From Beroe forskalii (lineage: Eukaryota > Ctenophora > Nuda > Beroida > Beroidae), in the NCBI GenBank assembly GCA_011033025.1, contig WFMF01000007.1, positions 1,116,001 to 1,180,000 on the forward strand: DNA of 64,000 nucleotides, read 5' to 3'. The notes beneath the pieces were generated by a model. The model was not told the DNA's origin, did no database searches, and saw only the letters and a list, made by a program, of their open reading frames with translations. The translations under genes were made by a program, and so were the position numbers. Shown here one piece after another: positions 1-10,500 of this stretch (positions are counted from its first letter, which is position 1; every line of letters begins with the position of its first letter).

Positions 1-1500
1 GGACATCAATTGCATCAGAGACTTTGTGGATCAGTTTTATTTTGGCCTTTGAATTTGTGTACATGTGACGGAGGCAGTTGAAGAACTTTCCGTTAACTCC
101 AAGATTGGTAAGTTTGTAGAGGAGTGCCTCTCTGCACACGGTGTCAAAGGCTTTCTTGAAGTCTATGAAGCAACTAAACAAATACTCCCCATTTTGAAGC
201 TGTTTTTGGATGCATGTGTTTAACACAAAGCTATGGTCACTAGTCTGTGCATTCTTGCAGAACCCAAGTTGGTTGATTGGGTCTGGGCAGAATAGGTTTC
301 TGAAGCAGATCAGTCTTTCTAGCAGGATATTAGCAAATAGTTTGCCGAGGTTACTACCAACAGCAATAGCACGGTAATTATCTGGATTGTATTTATCCCC
401 CTTTTTGTGCAGCGGGGTGACAAGGGCTACGTTCCACGGATAGATTCCATTGTCCAAACATGCATTGAAGACCCTACCAATGCATTTAAGGAGAAGAGGA
501 CTGCTGTTCTTCAGAAATTCGTTGGTCAAGCAGTCTTCAGATGAGGCTTTGCCAACCTTAAGCTTCTTGATATTGCTAGATAGTTCTTCTTCAGTGATGC
601 TCTTATTGAGAGTTTCGTCGAGGCTTTTTAAGTTTTCCTGAGCCGTTGTGTAGGCCTCAGCCAAATCTGCAGTGACATTATCTGGCAATGCTTTCTGAGC
701 ATAGAGATCTTTGAAGAACTCGTAGAAGGTGACCAGGTCTTGGAGGTCCATTGTTTGTGGTTCGTTTCTGAAGGACTTGAGCTTCTTGAATTCAGACCAG
801 TTAATGGTCCTATCTCCATTTATTCTGCGGTTTAACTTCATAAAGAACGACCCTTTCTTTCTCTTCAGAATTTTTCTGTATTCCTTTTTTTTGCTCATAG
901 TAACCTTCTCGGTTTTCCTTGGTGGGGGTTTTGCTGGCCCGTTTTGCTGACTTGTTAGTTTTACGCTTGGCCTTCCGACATTCTATGTCGAACCAACAAG
1001 CTTTATTGTGATGGTTGCTTTTAGGCAAAACTTTTTTCCTTTCTAGTGTCTTGTCAGCCACCTCCTGAATAATATTGATGAGCTTGGCATTGTCAGAGTA
1101 GACTTCTTTGGGGGTCTCAGGAGCTTTGGAGCATAGAAGGTTCATCTTAGCAATGATACTTGGATTACTTTGACCCTTGATAAACTGTTTTGCTGATTCG
1201 TTGCCCTCAGCCTTCCATTTGTAACCCAAAGGAACGTCAGCATAGTCAGATTCTTTCAGCCCTATGCGTAGAGTTGAGATACTGGGGGCTGCAAGTTGGC
1301 AGATGAGAGGTTTGTGGTCAGAGATGTTGGTCAAGTCTTGAATCTTCAGTGATGAGATTGTGTTTAGTAACCCATGTGAAGCAAGGATATAGTCAACAAC
1401 ACTTTGGCCTCTGTAGTTGATACAGGTGAAGTCACCAAGAACATCTCCTATGACTGTCCCGTTGATGATTTTAGCATTGTGCAGTGTCGCCAGTTCTAAC
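1..1500 (-). mobile_element. Non-LTR retrotransposon fragment (Jockey/CR1-like), endonuclease end to reverse transcriptase
   Basis: Read on the minus strand, positions ~1500 to 1310 encode the C-terminal end of an APE-type endonuclease (GDFTCINYRGQSVVDYI, then SDHKPL). A lysine-rich linker follows, then a reverse transcriptase with NPDNYRAIAVGSNLGKLF, QLGFCKNAQTSDHSF and motif A FIDFKKAFD. The window edge removes the catalytic FADD part. Near 885 the frame changes inside a T-run, so the open frame splits in two; this is either decay or a homopolymer assembly error. The endonuclease lacks its N-terminal half, so the copy is 5'-truncated at ~1500. The clade is inferred from the RT signature only. 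Confidence 0.88.
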
Positions 1501-1982
1501 TTATAACGTTCTGAAGTTTAATTTGCGAAAAAGAATCGAAATTCTGCGATTGCTGTCAGTTTCGATGCGTTCACTTTCAAAACAAGTGTTTATGCGGAAA
1601 AAATTAACTAGGATGCGTACACTTAATATCTTATGGTTCACTTCTCCCTCCTTGCGAAAATCAGGCCCAGCAATACAACAGCAAATGGCGACGCGAAAAC
1701 TTTCGAATTCATTGCGAAAATACCGTGCTAGTACCTTGTGTGCCATTTGGCTCGCGCGAAAATCAGAACTAAAACGGCGAAAAAATTAAATTTTATTTAC
1801 GCGCGCGTGACGATTATTTTCGCAGAACGTGACCAGGATGCGTACGCCATGTTGCAGCGCGAAAATTTTAATGCAGGTGCGAAAATTTATACACAGGCGC
1901 GTAAATATCGCTGCGGATGCGACCGCCGGCTTGAACAGGTGCCTCTACGGGAGTACCCCGGGATTGCCACGGGAGTACCCCG
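1501..1982. other. Intergenic, no gene recognised
   Basis: This AT-rich stretch with scattered GCGAAAATT motifs and GCGCG patches holds short open frames with no recognisable protein. It separates the LINE from the tandem repeats to the right. Confidence 0.5.
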
Positions 1983-2247
1983 GGCGAGGGTCATAACCAA
2001 TATGGACCTGACCAGGCAAGTGTCTAAATATTATAGACCCGCATGAAAACGTCAAAGGGTTCTATAACATATATAGACACGCGCCTATCGGGTCCATTTT
2101 GGGATACTGCCCGAGGGCGTAAACCCGAGGGATGTATCCGGTTTTGGCCCGAGCACGTAGGGCGAGGGTCTAAACCAATATGGACCCGATCAGGCAAGTG
2201 TCTATATATTATAGACCCGCATGAAAACGTCAGAGGGTTCTATAAAA
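1983..2247 (+). repeat. Two ~85-bp direct repeats (dispersed family)
   Basis: The block starting GCGAGGGTCATAACCAATAT at 1983 recurs with few changes at 2162 (GCGAGGGTCTAAACCAATAT). Both copies run through TATAGACCCGCATGAAAACG to GGGTTCTATAA. The spacer carries a related GGGTCCATTTTGGGATAC motif and CCCGAGGGATGTATCCG. A diverged relative sits at 16,440-16,560, so this is a dispersed family rather than a one-off tandem. Confidence 0.75.
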
Positions 2248-2249
2248 TA

Positions 2250-2632
2250 GTACTCCCGTAGGACTCCCGCGATACTCCCGTAGGACTCCCGGGGTACTCC
2301 CGGGGTACTCCCGTGGCACTACCAAAGGACTCGCGGGGTACTACCGGGGTACTCCCGGGGTACTCCCGTGGCACTCCCGTGGCACTCCCGTGGTACTCCC
2401 GTAGGACTCCCGGGGGACTCCCGGAGGACTCCCGGGGGACTCCCGGAGGACTCCCGGGGGACTCTCGGAGTACTCCCGGAGGACTCTCGGGGGACTCCCG
2501 GAGGACTCCCGGGGGACTCTCGGAGTACTCCCGGAGTACTCCCGGAGGACTCTCGGAGTACTCCCGCAGTACTCCCGGAGGACTCTCGGAGTACTCCCGG
2601 AGGGATCCCGGGATCTCCCGCAGTAATTTGCT
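2250..2632 (+). repeat. Minisatellite, ~15-bp CCCGGGGTACTCCCG / CCCGGAGGACTCTCG units
   Basis: Tandem near-15-bp units alternate ACTCCCGGGG, ACTCCCGTGGC and ACTCTCGGAGT. The period is a multiple of three and stop codons are absent, so spurious open frames exist on both strands. It is not coding. The same family forms the 2-kb array at 20,311-22,255. Confidence 0.92.
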
Positions 2633-2728
2633 CGTATGACCGGCACATTATTCTAACACATAATCAATACCCCCACCGTGCATAAACTTAGTTTAAAGTT
2701 TGGTAGAGGCAATGGGCAATTTGGGCAT

Positions 2729-2953
2729 GTTGGACAAGCCTAAATTAGGGGTCAGGAGAACGAGAACACAACTGCGGAAGCTCGTTGTACTCTAGGATTT
2801 GAAGACCCAGCCGAAAGTGCCGTGATTTGGAGCGCTTTCCTCACAAGACCTTGGAAATCATTGTTACGTCCCTCATGAAAAGCTGCCCGTGCGGTTAATG
2901 GTGCCCGTGTAATTAGCTGCTCTAGAAATTTAATATTTTAGGCTTGTCCAAAT
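2729..2953. mobile_element. MITE-like element, ~225 bp
   Basis: TTGGACAAGCCTAAATTA at the left is matched in inverse orientation by TAATATTTTAGGCTTGTCCAA at the right. The interior has no open frame of note. The terminal inverted repeats and small size fit a non-autonomous DNA element; no clear target duplication was seen. Confidence 0.55.
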
Positions 2954-3009
2954 AATTAACAATTCTCCTTACCAAGAAATTCTTAAAAATCTATAAGCAT
3001 TCTTCCTTT

Positions 3010-3205
3010 CGGGGAACGGACATTTTATCTCACGACTCTTCATCTCAGGACACTTCATCTCGCAATATGTCAGCTCTACGCAAAGTTAAGGATCTTGGTT
3101 AGGGTCAGTGTTAGCGTTTGGGTTAGGGTTTTGGTTAGGGTCAGGACAGGGAGATGGAGTGTCCTGAGATGAAATGTCGTGTAATGAGATGTCGCTCACC
3201 CTCCA
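3010..3205. mobile_element. Foldback element with TTAGGG-like core
   Basis: The left arm (ACATTTTATCTCACGACTCT, then CATCTCAGGACACTTCATCT) pairs with the right arm (GGAGTGTCCTGAGATGAAAT, then GTCGTGTAATGAGATGTCGC). Between them lie degenerate telomere-like motifs (GGTTAGGGTC, GGGTTAGGGTTTTGGTTAGG). This is a short palindromic, MITE-like element; the core is too degenerate to be a recent telomere healing site. Confidence 0.6.
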
Positions 3206-4339
3206 CGCGACCTTGCATGTTATGTAGGTAGGTACTTTGCATGTTATTTATCTTGCGTTTTGGTATAATTATCCATCCCATATGTATGGTGTTTCATGTA
3301 CGCCAACATGTTTTTAAAAATTTTTCGTGTACCAGGTACGCCAACGTGTTTTCGCGTGCGCGCAACATCATCAATAAATATTTTTCGCGCATTCCATAAA
3401 AAATAAAATATCGGCTAATTTACCGCGCTGGCAAAAAATTGAAATTTCAACAAAAAATAATTAATTTGAATTGATAATGTTCAGGGAAAATTTCCCCGAA
3501 AAATGGAAAATTGAGGGGTTCATTAAGACAAAAGCCCAAAGGGGAAAAGAAACCCAAATTGACCGCAATGATGGTTACCCACCAAGCCCTTCTTTCCCAC
3601 ACTGAACTAAAAGTTGGGAAAAGGAAGAAGAATGGAAAGTTTTAAAGGGGGAAATATCTTAGGCCAGCTGAGTTTTTAAGTTTTTTTATTTATATAACAT
3701 AGTCTTTTATCTGGAAAAACCCAATTGTTAAATACATTAGTAAAGGCTGGGAGTGGGGTTGCTAGGTAACTAAAAAGTGGCGGGGTGATGGGGAAAAAAA
3801 GGGGGAGGGGGAAGTTCAAAAGGGAAAATTTGTTTTGCTGATCAGCTTCATGCCTCTCGAGCTCCAACCTGAAAAAAATTAATTTGTTTTTTTTAAAATC
3901 AAATGTTTTCGAAATATCCAGCTCTAAGGGTTTCATTATAACCCTCGAAATTAAATTTTGAAGTGCCCGGGAAATAGACCTGTTTATTCCCTTTCCCAAT
4001 ACTGCAAAAACCATCCTTTTTTGGGAAAGCTTTCAAACCTTTGTCCGAGTCAAACTGCTGTATTTTCCCCAAATCCCGGGAACGGCGGAGACGAAGCTAT
4101 CCAGAAACAAGGTAGGCATGAAATTACTTATGGGCTCTTTCACATGAAGCATAATTAATTTTTAGGCCGATTTCAGACAATAGCGTGTAGCGTTATCAGT
4201 TGAGGACACTTCCCTCCCCTGCTATACCTGATTACTTATGTGAACCATCCCTATTCTTGAAATACGGGAGACAATTGTTCTTGAAGTTATATCCTCATTT
4301 CCGATCATCAATCAACGATCAGTCTCTCTTCTCCAATAC
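3206..4339. other. Non-coding stretch; homopolymer-rich from ~3480 to ~4090
   Basis: No exon could be placed here, although the transmembrane exons of the receptor to the right would be expected on the minus strand. From ~3480 the sequence is rich in 3-7-base homopolymers (GGGGAAAAG, CCCAAA), a texture shared with 46.5-51.6 kb. That texture may reflect poor consensus quality hiding coding frames. Confidence 0.4.
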
Positions 4340-4525
4340 CTGCCCCGATGATCTGACTGTCCACTGAGAAAGTTGAAGTGGAGGCGAAAAGGGCGCTGGT
4401 CTTATCGTAGCTTGTAAACCAGACGTTCTGCCCCGTCTTGACCTTGTCTCGGGTTATCGTGATGACACCTGCCTTGTCAATGCCCGATTCCGTGCCCTCC
4501 TTAGAGTGGAGGCTGATTTCAGTGC
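4340..4525 (-). CDS. Receptor exon: GAIN subdomain B
   Basis: Acceptor ACACTCAG, donor GTATTG, phase 1 to 1. It encodes KAGVITITRDKV, VWFTSYDKTSALFAS and FSVDSQIIGA. The F-x-x-Y-x-x-x-x-x-F ... V-x-S-x-x-I-x-A pattern is typical of the beta-sandwich just before the GPS. The GPS and 7TM exons should follow to the left but were not found. Confidence 0.82.
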
Positions 4526-7500
4526 CTGAGTGTTGAGAATGTGTTGCTAGGGAATGCGTTGCTGGGGAATATGCTGCTAGGGAATGTGTTGCTAGAGAAT
4601 GTGTTGCTAAGGAATAGGGCATGCGTTGTAAGGGAATGCGTTATTAAGGAATGTGTTCCTAGGTTATGTGTTGCTAGAAAATGTGTTGCTAGGGAATGTG
4701 TTGCTAGGGAATGTGTTGCTAGAGAATGTGTTGCTAGAAAATTTGTTGCTAGAGAATCAAGATAGGGAATGCGTTGCTGAGAATGTTGCCAGGGGAATGT
4801 CACCCTCTGCTAGCCGACAAAGACTTCGGAATGTGTTGCTCAACATTGTTGATCATAACCTTGTTACAGTTTGTGTTTTGGATACGAACGTTGTGAAGTT
4901 CACCATGTTCTGATCCTTCATCATCAAAAGTTCTCGTTCACAGACTCCACAATTCTGAATAATACTCGGAATTATACAACGTTAATTATGGAGTTGTCAT
5001 ACTGTCATACTTCATAGCAATTCATGATAAATCGTGTAGCCATAGCAACTCAGATTTATGTGGCTATAGCAACAAGGGGACTAACTTTGTTGCGGCCTGC
5101 GCCTCTGCTTCAACTGTTTCAACGCTGGTCTTCTGGTTGACTGTGTCGGCAACCTATGAGATAAGTGATGCTAGACATTTCAAAAAGTCTGAAATCCTAG
5201 AAATTTCGCTGAATTAGCATTAACCGGCGCCCACCCCTCCCAATTAACCCTCCTCTCCTATTTTAGACTCTTACATCCACGACGTTGTTCATTTGCCGAG
5301 GCCAAGTTTGAAAAAATTGCTAGTTTTGCCGAGTCGGTCGGTTTCTGCCCTCCCATAACAAAGTCTTACCTCCACGATACTGTCCATTGTAGCCGGACTG
5401 ATCGCAACATCCTCAGTGGTAGAGATTTTCTCCAGAGCATCCGCTGTGGTCTCCAGCTCTGATTCTGTCACAGTCTCAACTTCCTGTACCACCTGGTTAA
5501 AGTTCTGAGTAGAATGTGTCAGGTTGATACTAAGAGACGTAAGCCTCTTCAGCTTTTTCTCGACTTCAGGACTCCAGGAATCCCCCCCTTGTACCCCCCG
5601 CTGCACCTGCAGCCTCCTCACCTGGTTAATGGTTTCTGTGTACTCCCTCTTTCTCCCCCCCCCCCCGCTTGTACCCCATCCCCCCGCTGCTACTGCAGCC
5701 CCCTCTCACCTGATTAATAGTTTCAGTGTACTCCTCCACTGTGTCATTAGTAACCGGAGTGTTGTTGAAGTACTGCGTTGCCTCCTCCTTGCTGATAGTG
5801 TACTTCACACCACACTTCCCGGACTCTGTCGTCTCCCACCCAGTTTCTTTACATGCCTTCTCTGCGAAAGCAATCTCAGATGGACTGTCCACCTTTCCGT
5901 AGGGACCTGATGAAGTTTTGATTGTAGTCTAGTAGTGCCTGGGGGTCCTTTACGAGACAGACTGAAGTCAAAATCCTAATGAAAATTTGCTATTTACTTT
6001 TCACTTATGTCAGTTGGTTTTCTTACACAATTTCCATTTCGGAATGGACCCCCTTCAGAAGGAGGGTCAGGCTAACAACATCAGCACAAAGAAATGCTGA
6101 TTTGCTGTTTTACAGAATACAGATGAATTGATCTGAGTGAATGACTTCTGTATCTTCGTTCAGCAAATAGTTGGGCTGTATCCAATGAATATTCTCCTAA
6201 TATAGCATTTAATTTTGGACTCTTCAAGACAATCATATTTTGCATTTCCATTGAGGTTACATGAACTCAAATTGGTTTGACATTGCATTATTCATGTGTC
6301 ATTAGACTATATATCTATTCCTATTTCACTCACAGATAACCCTCACAGTCTTTATGTCGAATGTAGCTGGCCAGGATACCGCCCCTTTCTCTCCCATATT
6401 CTCGTTATCATATTTAGGACACTTCAGTGGACGACTCTCAGCTGACTTGGTGAACTTGATCAATTCAATGAAACCTGAAGGATTAAAGTTTCCTGTAAAA
6501 TGCTGCTATAAAGCTTTCAAGACGTAGATAATATGATACCATGCTACTTCTATTCGCAAAGATAGGTATTGCTAAGAAGTATTGCTAAGATATTGCTAAG
6601 TATAGATGTTGCTTAGACATTGCTAGTGTTGCTAAAACGTTACTAAAATGTTGCTGAGGAGTTGCTAAGAAATTGATAGAGTTGATCAGATATGTATAAG
6701 ACTTTGTTAAGACGTTGATGGGGTTGCTGATTGATAAGAAGTTGCTATGGTTGCAAGGGTTGGTATTTGCTATCACTGATATTACTAAGATGTTTCTAAG
6801 ACGTTGCATAAACGTTACTATGATATTGCTAAGATGTTTCTAAGACATTGCGAGAGTTGCTAAGAAGTTGCTATGACATTGCTAGAGTTGCTAACTCGTT
6901 GCTGATTGCTAAGTCATACCATCATCTGGGTAGTAGTCAGTGGGTGACAGGACGTTAGTTATGCACACACTTTCGTTGGTAGCGTACACCGGTGTAACGC
7001 TCAGCTGCACTGGAAAACCGACTTCAGCCTGGATTGATTATCATTGGAAACAGGGAATGATACCATCTCCATTCGCCATTTGTTTGCAAACCCCATAGGG
7101 CACCACTTCAAAAACTTAATTAATGAATTAGAAATTATATATCAAATCGAAATAAAGTCAAGCTTCATGTAATTGTATTGCGTGTTATGTTAACCGTGAC
7201 TAACTTGGACTGTTTTATCGGCAACTTGGAGGAGGGTTAGCTGAGAGTTGTACACGTTCAGCAAGACATCGTAACTGAGTTCGTCTAAGAGTCCTGTCAC
7301 ACAGAAATGGGAGAGGGGCTGTACCTTTATTCCGCCTGGGGAGGTAAGCTATTCAATAAAGTGTTGAATAGATGTGGAGAGGGGTTGCAGCTTAATTCCG
7401 CCTGGGGGCGGAAGCTAAATTTCAGTAAAGTGTTGAATAGAAGTAGACAGACTCACCCTGGCAGACTCGCCCGCGCAGTGCCTGGCTCTATCCTTTCTTA

Positions 7501-10500
7501 GAATCCCTTCTCAGAATAATCCTCTTGTGGACCTCGGTTCAGGCTCTCCTTTATAAAACCTAATACTATATACTCCTGCCCACACAAAAACTGCAGTTCG
7601 AACTGCCCCTGTAATACTATCTACTCCTGGATGTCTGACCTGTCTGAGGGGTTTCTCTGACCGCCTTGACGGTGTAGTGGGCTGTGTCTGGAATGCTGAG
7701 CCCCACTGAGGGCTCAGTAGAGGTGACCCAGCCCCCCATGTCAGCTGGGTTGTTCCGGTAAGCTCCGTAGTCCACGCTTATCTCGATCTCCTCCACACTT
7801 CTCGTCCCTCTGGACCCCTCCACACCTCGCTTTTCTCTGGAATCGTCCACACTTCGCTTCCCTCCGGACGATTCTCTGAGAATGCTCCTCTTCTTGACAG
7901 GCGTTAGCTGTCCGCAGGATGCTATTGTTTGGAACATCTGAGGTTCGGTTACCCCTGCTATCACCTCCTCGAAAGTGAGCCAGGAGTTCGCCTTGGCCCT
8001 TTGCTCACAGACGGCTTGACTGGAGGTCTGTTTGAGGATGAGGGGGTTGAAGAAGGTGTCCCAGATCACCAGGTTGTGGATGGCCCCGGACCAGGGGGCT
8101 GGTTTTCCGGCGGAGGGAGGGAGGGAACCAACTGTCAGCACTCCCGACCTGGGCAGCTTTACTTTCCTGCTGCTGGCATCTGCGGAGGGGGGTCGTCAGG
8201 GCGACCTTATCAGTGGCATGGAAACGTGAGTCAACGTTCAAATTTTGTAGTAGCGAAAATCATGACTGAAATCACCCAACAAGAAATTCGTGTGTATTCT
8301 TTAGCTTAAACTTAACATCACTAATTTAGGAAAATCAAATTCGAGGATGGAATACTAAGGATGAGTGCTTATACGAAGATACCAAATTCCAGTCAATAAC
8401 TGCTTGTGTGTCCAACTAAGATAAAACTACATGCTCTCTCCTAAGACCATGTTGTGTAAAACCCACATGAGTTGGTGCCCACGACCCACTGCCCTCGCAC
8501 AGCTAAATCGATTCTTCCAGTGAGCTTCTCCCATCTCAGACACAAATAATTCTCCAACACCGCCTCCTCAAGCACGAAATACTCTGCGAAACCCGCAATG
8601 TACACTGTCAGGTAGGCCATTCCGCCACTGCTGTCTGGGATAGTGATTCCCGGTCAGTAGGGGATCACAAGGGGTCATTAGGGGTCAGCACGTAACCAAG
8701 GGGTCACTAAGGGGGTCATTGGTATAGTGGTATACTTGTATACTTGCAAAGGCCCAAACATCAGCTACTGCATATTGGTTACCATGGTTACCAGGGTTAC
8801 CAGGGTTCCTATTTCCTACCTATTCTGATCTGCAGGTCTCTCCCTGATATTGAGGAACTTCCTGTGAAGTGGAGGAGGTCTCCGGAGCCTGTAGCTGCCC
8901 AGCAGACTGTCAGCTGAGACAGGGCTGAACTTTTACTAACTGCCACTCGAGAGAACTTCTCAGTCGAGAAGTCGGCGAGTCCTGTGTTTTGTAAAATGTC
9001 GCTCTCTCCTGGGATTTAAATTGGACTGTTATTAGGACATTTTCATTCCTGTAACGGGATTTGAACTTTAAATCCAAATCCAGGAAGACCATGTCCATAT
9101 CTAAAAACTTTGAATTAAAGACTTAAGTACGTTAAATTACTGGGACATCATATTATCATTCCTTGGGTTGAAGATATCGTTTAATGAGATATTTCCCTGT
9201 TAAATTGTTCCCTTAACTCTCCAGCTAAGTGGCAGAGCTTCCTATCACTGTCTGAGGACTGCTCTTTGATTGTCCAGGAACCGTCATCGTTCAGGTAGAC
9301 TGGTTTTAAGGAACTGGGGGCCCCGGCCCAGTTGGTGTAAGTTATAGGCTTCTCGTTCTGCCAAATGGTGCCGTCTGCTTTCTGTAGCAGCGCCTCTGTT
9401 ACACAATCACCACCGGAGCACCTGAATAGGTGGCATATTAACCATGTTGGCCAGGGTTTAGGGTAACTTGGGTAGCCAGGGTTACTATGGTGGCCAGGGT
9501 AACCATGATAACCAGGGTTTAAAAGGCAGCCATGGTAACCATACTTCTGGAACCATTGTAGTGTTTGTAGACTGAAATCAAATGGTTTATCAGGAGCCAA
9601 TGAATAGTGCCAATGCGATATTCACCCTATGTTTGCTGCGCTGATTGAGGATACGCCCAGCAAGTTGTTCCAAGCGTTCACTATCCACGCACTCGTGCAG
9701 CTTTTGTCAGTTTTGTTGCCCAAAGCAACAACATCTGAATATGAGTTATAGGTTTGTTGGCTTGTTGCTATGGTAACGAATACGCGATATTCATGGTTTC
9801 ATTGTCGCCTGCTGATATGGGGTCGCTATGTAAGCATAGTGTCATGACAATATCAGTGTTGCCAATGGTAACTCACTTGACGCCACATAGTCACACTCCG
9901 TGTCACCACCCCCACATTTAGTGTAGTCTCCTCCTTTGCAGTGGTCCACAATGACGGTGCCCGTGTCACAGATGAAGCTGTTCATTAGGTTAGCGGTGAC
10001 CGAAGGGACTGCTTTCTCTGCGGGGTTTTGGGGATGTTTTCAGCTTTGCGGTTTGGGGATGTTTTCAGCTTTGCGGGGTTTTGGGGGTATTTTCAGCTCT
10101 GCGGGGTTTTGGGGGTATTTTCAGCTCTGCGGGGTTTTGGGGATGTTTCGAAACACTCCCAAAGGAGTGTTTTCAGCAACTCTAATGAGTGTATCCATCT
10201 GGTAACCACAATCAGTACAAGAGAAGATTGATTAATTTATTCTCTTCTGAATTGTGTCATCCCACGATTTCTTCAGGCTTCAATTATTGTAATAAAGTAA
10301 TAAGTAGTGTTGATAACAATCAGTACATTACACGCTTTTAGAGGTAGAAAAGCTGATTATTCCTCGTCATCAGTGAAGCAGATGCACTTACCTTGACACA
10401 TGGATGGCAGTACAGAGTACTGCATTGGGTTTACTTCTTCGAGACTTATCATACTCATCCCCATTAATTGCATTGTGATCAGAGCGTGATAATCCAGGTA

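Noticed and set aside
2313-2685. ~100-residue open frames on both strands with repeated SRGTPGGLPGDSR-type sequence
   Set aside because: They are translations of the 15-bp minisatellite, whose period is a multiple of three; no start context, domain or splice structure.
3100-3145. Interstitial telomere from chromosome fusion
   Set aside because: Only a few degenerate TTAGGG-like motifs, enclosed by inverted arms of a small element.
4308-4803. THSLATHSLATHSLA-type and VARECVARECVARECVA-type repeat proteins
   Set aside because: Frames of the intronic GGAATGTGTTGCTA array on either strand; only the 4340-4525 part is genuine receptor exon.
9640-9705. Lectin-like reading LHECVDSERLEQLAGRI in the exon at 9626-9734
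   Set aside because: Attractive C-type-lectin start, but in the wrong phase for both neighbours; the other frame joins perfectly at both ends.
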